From positions 1 through 5,314 of the forward strand of contig JAFUGO010000039.1 in assembly GCA_017469325.1 (NCBI GenBank): a stretch of DNA of 5,314 bases, in the 5' to 3' direction. A program made the position numbers and the translations under genes. The stretch is from Mogibacterium sp. Lineage in GTDB: Bacteria > Bacillota_A > Clostridia > Peptostreptococcales > Anaerovoracaceae. Positions within the stretch are counted from its first letter, which is position 1. Each line of letters opens with the position of its first letter. Under the pieces are notes generated by a model. The model saw only the letters and a program-made list of their open reading frames with translations. It had not been told where the DNA came from and did not search any database. Below are positions 1-4,491 of this stretch, in pieces.

Positions 1-1
1 C

Positions 2-196
2 AGGGAGTCGCGCGGCGAGATGCCTGTAGAGGTAAAGAAGTGCGCCGGAGCAGAACAGGTCGTTGAGATTATGGAAGCGCCGGCCGACGTTACAAGCGAA
101 GCACCGGTTGCAGGCTCTGATGAATCTCCTGTAGTTGCGATCGATAAGGCGGCGTCTGAAGCAGAAGACACCTCGGTCATCGAGATTAAGGAATAA
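2..196 (+). CDS. C-terminal tail of an unidentified protein (5' end outside window)
   Basis: An open frame enters at the left edge and runs 64 codons to a TAA at 194-196. The visible tail is rich in Glu, Asp, Ala and Val (for example ...SEAEDTSVIEIKE) and has no transmembrane segment or recognisable catalytic motif. It reads as a low-complexity acidic C-terminal extension. The codon choice is GC-rich, like the folate gene downstream, which supports it being real. No domain is visible, so the function is unknown. The following intergenic gap of 189 bp suggests it is not tightly coupled to the next gene. Confidence 0.6.
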   Translation, partial: RESRGEMPVEVKKCAGAEQVVEIMEAPADVTSEAPVAGSDESPVVAIDKAASEAEDTSVIEIKE

Positions 197-198
197 TA

Positions 199-320
199 TA
201 AAAACCCCGGCTCTTGAGCTCGTGGAAGAATAGGAACAAGAGCCCGGTCGTAAAAACGGAAAAACTTAAAAACCCCAGCCCCTGAGATAACGGAATAATA
301 GAAAAGAAGAAGTCCCGGTC
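199..320. repeat. Two diverged ~70-bp tandem hairpin elements, terminator-like on the minus strand
   Basis: Copy A (199-249) and copy B (267-320) both begin TAAAAACCCC, share a TGAG and a GGAA/AATA core, and end CCCGGTC; the offset is 68-71 bp. In copy A, 206-216 pairs with 237-247 with one mismatch (core GGCTCTTG/CAAGAGCC) around a 20-nt loop. Read on the minus strand this stem is followed by GTTTTTA, the form of an intrinsic terminator; on the plus strand no T-tract follows. In copy B the better partner of CCCCAGCCCC (273-282) is GGGATTGGGG further right (about 324-334), again followed by TTTTT on the minus strand. Their role is uncertain: they could stop antisense transcription or act as plus-strand leader structures for fchA. 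Confidence 0.5.
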
Positions 321-348
321 ATTGGGATTGGGGGAAACACGAATAAAA

Positions 349-384
349 ATGGCAGACACCGGATTCGGCCCGGCATCACACTAG
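349..384 (+). CDS. Possible 11-codon leader ORF ahead of fchA
   Basis: ATG at 349 opens the frame MADTGFGPASH and stops at TAG 382-384, one base before the fchA ATG at 386. The run GGGGGA at 330-335 is a poor and rather distant ribosome site. The interest is that fchA itself has no recognisable Shine-Dalgarno sequence, so ribosomes finishing this short ORF could reinitiate on it. The composition shows no run of regulatory codons of the attenuator type. It may be chance; an ORF of this length is not statistically meaningful by itself. Confidence 0.2.
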   Translation: MADTGFGPASH

Positions 385-385
385 A

Positions 386-1129
386 ATGGACAAATTTTTA
401 AAAAACAGTATAGAAGAATATTTGCAGCGGCTCGGGTCGGGCGATCCGACCCCGGGCGGCGGTGCCGCCGCTGCGCTGTCGTCAGCGCAGGGAGCCGCGC
501 TTATAATGATGGTCGCGAACCACACCATCGGTAAGAAGAAGTACGCGGAATTTGAGGAGTTCAATAAGGACATCCTCAAAGAGGCTGAAGCGCTTATGGC
601 CAGACTGGCTGACGGCATCGAAAAGGATGCCGAGGCTTTCGGAAAAGTCAGCGCAGCCTACGCGATGCCGCGCGACTTCGGAGGCATCATAATAGATAAG
701 GTCTCTGAGACGATCAAGATGCTCCGCGACGAAGGCTACAATGTCGATGAGCTCGATGAAGAAGAGGGCATGACTGCCGAGATCATGGATCAGATCGACG
801 CAGCTCTTGCGGACCGCAGGTCTGCGAAGATCGCCGAGGTATCCATCGAAGCAGCCGAAGCACCTCTTGCCGTAATGGAGGATTCGCTCTCGGCGCTCCG
901 CCTTGCTGCGACCATGCCGGGGAGGTCCAACAGGAACCTCCTGAGCGACGTATACGTAGCGGCGCTCAGCCTCTATGCCGGCATCATGTCGGCCAACTAC
1001 AATGTCGAAGCCAATCTGCCGGCCATAGAGAAGGCCGACCCGGCCTGCGCATCAGAGATGCGCCTTCGCGCCGCGGCCATCCTCTCCGAGGCAGAAGACA
1101 TAAAGTGTTCGATCATCGATCGTGACTGA
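386..1129 (+). CDS. fchA: Cyclodeaminase/cyclohydrolase family protein (methenyltetrahydrofolate cyclohydrolase, FchA-like)
   Basis: A 247-residue cytoplasmic protein of the FTCD_C family (the cyclodeaminase domain of formiminotransferase-cyclodeaminase; stand-alone clostridial forms are called FchA). The family interconverts 5,10-methenyl-THF and 10-formyl-THF, or releases ammonia from 5-formimino-THF, feeding one-carbon units from histidine/purine breakdown or formate. The signature is the N-terminal SGDPTPGGGAAAA at residues 18-30, followed by helical segments and the C-terminal SDVYVAALSLYAG segment (187-199). Typical single-domain members are about 205-210 residues. The excess here is an insertion at roughly residues 98-142, between the YAMPRD helix end and RRSAKIAEVSIEAAEAP, rich in Asp/Glu. 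The start at 386 puts the family motif at the usual distance from Met, but no clear ribosome site precedes it. The stop is five bases before the LysR start. Substrate preference (formimino versus methenyl) cannot be decided from sequence. Confidence 0.88.
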   Translation: MDKFLKNSIEEYLQRLGSGDPTPGGGAAAALSSAQGAALIMMVANHTIGKKKYAEFEEFNKDILKEAEALMARLADGIEKDAEAFGKVSAAYAMPRDFGGIIIDKVSETIKMLRDEGYNVDELDEEEGMTAEIMDQIDAALADRRSAKIAEVSIEAAEAPLAVMEDSLSALRLAATMPGRSNRNLLSDVYVAALSLYAGIMSANYNVEANLPAIEKADPACASEMRLRAAAILSEAEDIKCSIIDRD

Positions 1130-1134
1130 GAATA

Positions 1135-2007
1135 ATGGAAAGCGCAAGATGCAAAGCCTTTATTGAATCAGTTGACCGCGGCAGCTTCAGGGCGGCAGCC
1201 GAGGCTCTCGGATATACACCGTCCGCGGTGAGTCAGCTTGTCGCGGCTCTTGAGAGAGACCTGGGCCTCAATCTGCTCTCCCGTACAAGGAAGGGAGTGA
1301 CCATTACGGAGGAGGGCAAAAAGCTCGTCCCGATAGTCCGTTCCTACCTCGCCCGTGAGAAGGAGATGTATGAGCTCGCGTCAGAGATACAGGGTCTCTC
1401 GATCGGTAACCTGACGATTGCCGCATATCCGAGCGTTGCCACGACATGGCTGCCCGAGGTCGTACGTACATTCCAGCGCGACTACCCTGATGTGCAGTTC
1501 AGCATAATGGAAGGCATCCGTTACGAGATCTTCAAACACCTCGATGACCATGTTGCCGACATGGGATTCATGGCATACGCCGAGCCGATGGACTACGAAT
1601 GGACGCCGCTGGCAGAAGAGGAGATAATCGCGGTAGTGCCCGAGAACCACAGGCTTGCCAACGCGAAGGCCTATCCTATAAAGGACTGCGAGATCGATAA
1701 TTTCATAATGACCTCATGGGGCAAAGACGTAGAGATCCAGAGCATATTCAGAAAGTTCAATATTGAACCTAATGTGAAATACACGACCTATGATACTCCG
1801 GCAACCCTGGCGATGGTCAGGATGGGACTCGGAGTTACGCTGGTCAATGAGCTTTCGGCCCAGTACTGGAACGAGCATCTGGTCAAGCTCCCGCTAGATC
1901 CTCCGCAGAAGGTCGAGTTCGGCATCGCCTATACATCGCGCGATCACATGACAGCGGCTGCTAAAAAGTTTTACGACTACGCGGTCAAAACCATACGCTC
2001 CGAATAA
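1135..2007 (+). CDS. LysR-family transcriptional regulator
   Basis: A 290-residue protein of normal LysR length. Residues 8-60 form the winged helix-turn-helix: GSFRAAAEALGYTPSAVSQ (16-34) is the classic LysR recognition segment, followed by LERDLGLNLLSRTRKGVTITEEG. A linker helix (about 61-88) leads to the two-lobe effector-binding domain from about residue 92 (GNLTIAAYPSVATTWLPEVV) to the end, including the conserved MVRMGLGVTLVNE segment near 228-240. LysR proteins usually act as tetramers and respond to a small metabolite, often one related to a neighbouring gene. Here the regulator starts five bases after the fchA stop with no independent ribosome site, so it is probably translationally coupled and cotranscribed, rather than divergent as is usual for the family. 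Its ligand and targets cannot be read from sequence; folate or histidine metabolism is a guess from context. Confidence 0.93.
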   Translation: MESARCKAFIESVDRGSFRAAAEALGYTPSAVSQLVAALERDLGLNLLSRTRKGVTITEEGKKLVPIVRSYLAREKEMYELASEIQGLSIGNLTIAAYPSVATTWLPEVVRTFQRDYPDVQFSIMEGIRYEIFKHLDDHVADMGFMAYAEPMDYEWTPLAEEEIIAVVPENHRLANAKAYPIKDCEIDNFIMTSWGKDVEIQSIFRKFNIEPNVKYTTYDTPATLAMVRMGLGVTLVNELSAQYWNEHLVKLPLDPPQKVEFGIAYTSRDHMTAAAKKFYDYAVKTIRSE

Positions 2008-2078
2008 GGGAGCACGTGTACAGGGCAGCACGATCCACAGCAGAAGATCTTTTAGCAACATGAAAACCAAATAAAAAC

Positions 2079-2100
2079 TCCGGCTCATTACTGAGCCGGA
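2079..2100. terminator. Bidirectional intrinsic terminator
   Basis: TCCGGCTCA (2079-2087) pairs perfectly with TGAGCCGGA (2092-2100) around a TTAC loop. On the plus strand ATCTTTATTTT follows, ending the fchA-LysR unit. On the minus strand GTTTTTATTT follows, ending the micropeptide transcript. The minus reading has the cleaner T-tract. Confidence 0.9.
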
Positions 2101-2147
2101 ATCTTTATTTTCGCTATTTTCAAGGATTTTCAATTATGTATGTCTGA

Positions 2148-2234
2148 CTATTTGTCTTCTACGTTCTCAGCTGTCCACTCAGCTCCTACATACATTGCCA
2201 TTGCTACTCCCAGTACGATTGCCTCAACGATCAT
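2148..2234 (-). CDS. 28-residue hydrophobic micropeptide
   Basis: On the minus strand an AAGGAGGT ribosome site (plus coordinates 2241-2248) sits 6 nt before an ATG at 2234-2232. The frame encodes 28 residues, MIVEAIVLGVAMAM followed by YVGAEWTAENVEDK, and stops at TAG (2150-2148). Residues 2-17 are mostly hydrophobic, with Glu4 as an exception, and the C-terminal third is acidic and polar. This pattern fits a single-pass or peripheral small membrane protein. The gene has a good promoter (2332-2360), a ~90-nt leader and a strong terminator (2079-2100), a complete transcription unit that argues strongly for reality despite the length. I do not recognise the family. It is divergent from rubredoxin. 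A short regulatory RNA that also carries a peptide is an alternative. Confidence 0.75.
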   Translation of the reverse strand: MIVEAIVLGVAMAMYVGAEWTAENVEDK

Positions 2235-2331
2235 GGTGTTACCTCCTTCTATGTATACGCCCCTCGGCCTTGTTCCTGAAGATCGGAGTCTTCGTATCGC
2301 CGTCCGGCGTCTCTCTTCTCTTCTTGTCTAG

Positions 2332-2360
2332 AGTATAGCCCCGTTTTTGATTAAAGTAAA
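2332..2360 (-). promoter_or_regulatory. Sigma-A-type promoter for the micropeptide
   Basis: Read on the minus strand: -35 TTTACT (plus 2355-2360), exactly 17 bp, then -10 TATACT (plus 2332-2337, five of six consensus bases). It predicts a start near 2325 and a ~90-nt leader. The leader holds a small CGCC/GGCG hairpin (plus 2298-2309). Confidence 0.6.
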
Positions 2361-2375
2361 ACTATAGATTTTAAT
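2347..2375 (+). promoter_or_regulatory. Candidate promoter for rubredoxin, overlapping the divergent promoter
   Basis: TTGATT (2347-2352), a 17-bp spacer and TTTAAT (2370-2375, five of six). Its -35 lies between the -35 and -10 of the minus strand promoter, so the two could compete for polymerase. It implies a leader of about 175 nt. A second, weaker candidate is TACAAT at 2486-2491, which would give a ~60-nt leader. Confidence 0.4.
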
Positions 2376-2419
2376 TACAGTGAATAGTAATACTTAACAC
2401 AGAAGACCTGCAGTCTCTT

Positions 2420-2498
2420 TGACATGATCTGAGAATCAATTGCATGCGCTCTGAAAAATGTATGGATTTAATGACTTGTTAATTGTACAATCATGTCA
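2420..2498. promoter_or_regulatory. 9-bp dyad in the rubredoxin upstream region
   Basis: TGACATGAT (2420-2428) and its exact reverse complement ATCATGTCA (2490-2498) lie 61 bp apart. The right arm abuts the TACAAT -10 candidate and the left arm overlaps a TTGACA hexamer (2419-2424). TTGTTAATTGTACAA (2477-2490 region) between them has TTGT/ACAA ends loosely like redox-regulator sites. It could be paired operator half-sites or an RNA stem; no protein can be assigned. Confidence 0.3.
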
Positions 2499-2502
2499 TC
2501 AG

Positions 2503-2550
2503 ACAGGCGGCCCTGTAAGCGGCCGCTTCGGAAAAACATCTTACAGGAGG
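2503..2550 (+). promoter_or_regulatory. Switch-like leader hairpins sequestering the rubredoxin ribosome site
   Basis: CCTGTAAG (2512-2519) pairs perfectly with CTTACAGG (2540-2547), and the right arm covers the start of the AGGAGG ribosome site (2545-2550). The same CCTGT (2512-2516) can instead pair with ACAGG (2503-2507) just upstream, closing a CGGC tetraloop. A third helix, GCGGCC (2507-2512) with GGCCGC (2521-2526), competes with both. The alternatives are mutually exclusive, the arrangement of a translational on/off switch or thermosensor. The aptamer, if any, would have to lie in the short stretch upstream, and I see no known riboswitch class. Confidence 0.45.
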
Positions 2551-2557
2551 AATGAAA

Positions 2558-2716
2558 ATGGATAAGTACGTATGTGACGTTTGCGGTTACGTTTATGACC
2601 CTGAAGTAGGCGATCCGGATAACGGAATCGAGCCGGGCACAGCATGGGAAGATGTTCCTGAAGATTGGGTATGCCCTCTGTGCGGAGTAGGCAAGGACAG
2701 CTTCAGCGCTGAATAA
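2558..2716 (+). CDS. Rubredoxin
   Basis: A 52-residue cytoplasmic iron protein that carries single electrons between flavoproteins and partners such as rubrerythrin, superoxide reductase or flavodiiron oxidases in anaerobes. Four cysteines ligate one Fe: Cys6 and Cys9 in [12 protein letters not shown], Cys39 and Cys42 in [13 protein letters not shown]. The family markers [19 protein letters not shown] lie between them. The length is normal for the simple clostridial form. AGGAGG at 2545-2550 is 7 nt before the ATG at 2558. An in-frame ATG at 2552 is only 1 nt from the ribosome site and is rejected as start. The gene is monocistronic, with its own terminator and a complex leader. Its physiological partner is not in the window. 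Confidence 0.97.
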   Translation: MDKYVCDVCGYVYDPEVGDPDNGIEPGTAWEDVPEDWVCPLCGVGKDSFSAE

Positions 2717-2761
2717 TAGCGTGCCGGCTGCTCAAGCAGCAAACTGAATATTCAGAATGAC

Positions 2762-2807
2762 AAAAGCCACGTGCCATGGGACTGTTCCAAAGGCGCGTGA
2801 CTTTTTT
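2762..2807 (+). terminator. Rubredoxin intrinsic terminator
   Basis: 2762-2775 (AAAAGCCACGTGCC) pairs with 2792-2805 with one C-A mismatch and one G-U pair, around a 16-nt loop, and TTTTTT lies at 2802-2807. It closes the rubredoxin transcript about 45 nt after the stop codon. Confidence 0.85.
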
Positions 2808-2821
2808 CGTTCAAAGAAACA

Positions 2822-3230
2822 GCTGGCCTTGCCCGTTGATCAAAAGTCATGCTTTTTTGATTCAGACCGTTTGATAAGCATGACATCTGCCGAAGGTTCC
2901 TATTGATGGCAGCTGTTGCTGATCAAGAATGTCATGCTAATTGGGGCAGTTCAATCTGAAAAGCATGACATATGCTGTCCTTGTCGATCAATACCGGCCG
3001 TCGCTGATCAACAAAGTCATGCTAATTAGAGCAATTCAGCCTGATAAGCATGACATATGCTGTCCTTGCCAATCAATATCAGCCGTTGCTGATCAAGAAT
3101 GTCATGCTTATATAAACAAGACGGCTTGAAAAGCATGACATCTGCCGATTTCTCCAGATAACATTGGGTAGCTTCTCATAAAGAAAGTCATGCTTATTTA
3201 ACAAAACAGTCAGATAAGCATGATATCCAT
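2822..3230. repeat. Array of five tandem 85-bp dyad units
   Basis: Left arm GTCATGCT starts at 2846, 2931, 3016, 3101 and 3187; right arm AGCATGAC starts at 2877, 2962, 3047, 3132 and 3217 (the last reads AGCATGAT). The period is therefore 85, 85, 85 and 86 bp, and the arms are 31 bp apart (30 in the last). TGATCAA precedes the left arm in units 1-4, degraded to TCATAAA in unit 5. The tract after the right arm (ATATGCTGTCCTTG...) is nearly identical in units 2 and 3. A weak second hairpin, best as ATCAGC-CGTT-GCTGAT at 3078-3093, occurs between units. AGCTGGCCTTGCC at 2821-2833 looks like the remnant of a truncated earlier unit. The outer units are the most diverged. No open frame here looks like a protein. 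Protein-binding iterons, a partition-like site or a processed hairpin RNA are all possible. Confidence 0.9.
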
Positions 3231-3274
3231 ACAAGCCCATATTTGTGTGCAACTTTCCTTTAGGCAAATGATTC

Positions 3275-3513
3275 GGTCTGCTCCGAGAACCCCGCGCTGG
3301 TGACGGGGCAAATCCAACGCCCGGGCACCAGCTGCAAGGCGAGGGTGATCGGCTAAGCAGACCCCGGGAGTGCACAGGAGCACGACCGGGTAGTAGTGGA
3401 GATAATAGCTTGCGGGAGTTAATGGAAATGCGGATTTGAGCGCGCACGGGATAATGTGTCCCCGGCATATGCGGTGTTCCCGTGCGTGCTGCGAAAGCTT
3501 CCGGCTTTTCTTT
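3275..3513 (+). ncRNA. Candidate structured noncoding RNA with pseudoknot (family unknown)
   Basis: This is a GC-rich block with dense complementarity. GGTCTGCT (3275-3282) pairs with AGCAGACC (3356-3363), and the stem continues CCGA (3283-3286) with TCGG (3349-3352). Inside, CCCCG (3290-3294) pairs with CGGGG (3304-3308). Its loop GCTGGTG (3296-3302) is exactly complementary to CACCAGC (3326-3332), itself framed by CGCC/GGCG (3318-3321/3338-3341), forming a pseudoknot. Then CCCGG/CCGGG (3363-3367/3386-3390) encloses GTGC/GCAC (3370-3373/3380-3383). A 12-bp helix, 3440-3451 with 3478-3489 and one G-U, ends the block. Purine-rich unpaired stretches on the plus strand (GGAGATAATAG, GTTAATGGAAATG) favour plus as the RNA strand. 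I checked by eye for RNase P, tmRNA, SRP, cobalamin, c-di-GMP and group I/II hallmarks and found none. Strand and exact ends are inferred. Confidence 0.6.
3494..3513 (+). terminator. Weak terminator-like hairpin ending the RNA candidate
   Basis: AAAGC (3494-3498) and GCTTT (3504-3508) form a 5-bp stem with a TTCCG loop, followed by TCTTT. It is short, but placed where a plus strand transcript should stop, just before the convergent gene's stop codon at 3517-3519. Confidence 0.35.
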
Positions 3514-3516
3514 ACA

Positions 3517-4368
3517 TTAGGGGATCAGCCAAGTCTCAATTATGTTCCGCAAAGGAATAAGACTAAACGATTGGTCCGGATTATCAAAAGTAAAGAAAAG
3601 ATTAATGTTAGGTTTGTAACCGGCGGCCATATAGTCCGCTATTTTGTCTGAAACGTTATGCCTGTAGCGCTCCTCATCCATCAGGCCAAGATGTTCCAGT
3701 ATGATCTCAGTCGTGTAGTCCTTTGTTGAAAGTGCAGTAAAATCGCTCTTGATCCATTTCCCGTTGCAGTAGTGCGGCAACTCATAGACATAAGGAATTC
3801 CGCAACTGTCAAATTCCGTTGCTATCATAGCTTCTGCTCTGGAACGGAACCATATTCCATCTGCTCTCTGCGCCTTAAAACTTTCGGGATGTTTCTCAGG
3901 ATACCGCAATAGGAACTCATCTTTTTTTGCTTTGTTTTCTCTAAGCCATTGCTTGGCTCTTTCCGGATGTACAGATTCCGAATCACCAACGGTATTCTCA
4001 AACGAGCGGTACGTTTTTGGAAGCAATTTGCTGATCGTGTTTCTGTCATAATCAGCGTACCCGTCAATGAGTGATACCAGTAGTTTTATATCCTTTTCAA
4101 GAGCTTCCAGTTCCAACTCAAGTAATCGTGCCTCCTGTATCCTCCGGACTTCTTCATTATTGCATCCGCCAAGATACCTCCTTACTGCAGAACTATCGGA
4201 TCCTTTTGGAACTTTTACATAGTAGTAATGGTGAGTGTTGCGTTTTGTTCTAAAAATAGTTTTGTTGCGGTATGGTTCGAGTGAAGCAAGTCTTTTGCGC
4301 TTGTTATTGGAAAGAGTTTGCAGGTGCTTCAATTCAGTTTTTAGATTGTTTTGCAGTTCTGTATTCAT
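3517..4368 (-). CDS. Hypothetical protein with PD-(D/E)XK nuclease-like C-terminal domain
   Basis: A 283-residue, probably cytoplasmic protein. Residues 5-30 are a basic helical or coiled-coil segment. Residues 48-105 carry a YYYVKVP...RRYLGG...VRRIQEARLLELELEALEKDIKLL stretch predicted to be a helical pair. The C-terminal half resembles the PD-(D/E)XK fold: Glu179 in RSRAEAMIATEF, then GIPYVYELPHY, Asp209 in KSDFTALS, Glu225 in IILEHLGLM, and Lys242 in DKIADYMAAGY. The usual motif Lys after Glu225 is Leu227, so a lysine migrated to the following helix (Lys242) is proposed. No signal peptide or membrane segment is present. The gene looks more AT-rich than its neighbours and has no clear ribosome site. 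A poor promoter (TTGCGT, 17 bp, TAGCAT at plus 4375-4380) would place the transcript start on the ATG itself. It converges on the RNA candidate. Nuclease activity and target are inferred; a mobile-element or defence role is possible. Confidence 0.75.
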   Translation of the reverse strand: MNTELQNNLKTELKHLQTLSNNKRKRLASLEPYRNKTIFRTKRNTHHYYYVKVPKGSDSSAVRRYLGGCNNEEVRRIQEARLLELELEALEKDIKLLVSLIDGYADYDRNTISKLLPKTYRSFENTVGDSESVHPERAKQWLRENKAKKDEFLLRYPEKHPESFKAQRADGIWFRSRAEAMIATEFDSCGIPYVYELPHYCNGKWIKSDFTALSTKDYTTEIILEHLGLMDEERYRHNVSDKIADYMAAGYKPNINLFFTFDNPDQSFSLIPLRNIIETWLIP

Positions 4369-4412
4369 ACAAAAATGCTATCGAAACCAGAAGAAAAACG
4401 CAAACAACGGGG

Positions 4413-4452
4413 TCACTCATTTCGACATAAAACTACCTTTCCTGATGAGTGA
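4413..4452. promoter_or_regulatory. Inverted repeat between divergent genes
   Basis: TCACTCAT (4413-4420) and ATGAGTGA (4445-4452) are exact reverse complements 24 bp apart, centred in the 123-bp gap between the nuclease-like gene and the lipoprotein gene. No T-tract follows on either strand, so an operator is more likely than a terminator. The regulator is unknown. Confidence 0.4.
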
Positions 4453-4454
4453 TG

Positions 4455-4463
4455 TGGTAAACT
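4455..4463 (+). promoter_or_regulatory. Possible extended -10 element for the lipoprotein gene
   Basis: TGGTAAACT matches the TGn plus -10 form (four of six in the hexamer). There is no good -35 at 17 bp. Transcription would start near 4470, just before the AGGAG at 4474-4478. The inverted repeat at 4413-4452 would lie directly over the -35 region. Confidence 0.3.
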
Positions 4464-4491
4464 ATGCGTCAAGAGGAGATCCGGGAATAAG

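Noticed and set aside
2140..2331. Plus strand open frame of 63 codons opposite the micropeptide
   Set aside because: It is the antisense of a better supported minus strand gene, with no ribosome site; its Ser/Thr/Pro-rich content reflects the opposite strand.
2552..2716. Earlier rubredoxin start at ATG 2552
   Set aside because: It is one base from the AGGAGG site, too close for initiation; the ATG at 2558 has 7-nt spacing and gives the usual MDKYVC N-terminus.
2941..3129. Plus strand open frame of 62 codons inside the repeat array
   Set aside because: It follows the 85-bp repeat across units, has no ribosome site and no protein-like pattern.
2822..3230. CRISPR array
   Set aside because: Units are 85 bp with two short inverted arms, and most of each unit is related between copies. 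There is no constant 25-40-bp direct repeat separating unrelated spacers, and no cas gene is present.
3079..3468. Minus strand open frame of 129 codons across the array end and the structured block
   Set aside because: It joins two unrelated sequence types, is rich in Arg, Pro and Ser, has no ribosome site and lies over strong RNA helices; it is best explained by GC-rich structured DNA lacking stops.
3275..3513. Known RNA classes: RNase P, tmRNA, SRP RNA, cobalamin riboswitch, group I or group II intron
   Set aside because: The hallmark conserved strings of these classes are not seen on either strand by eye; a covariance search could still overturn this.
4381..4470. Hammerhead ribozyme (CTGATGA at 4442-4448 and GAAAC at 4384-4388)
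   Set aside because: The two core motifs are in the wrong order and distance, and no stem II followed by GAAA can be formed after CTGATGA.
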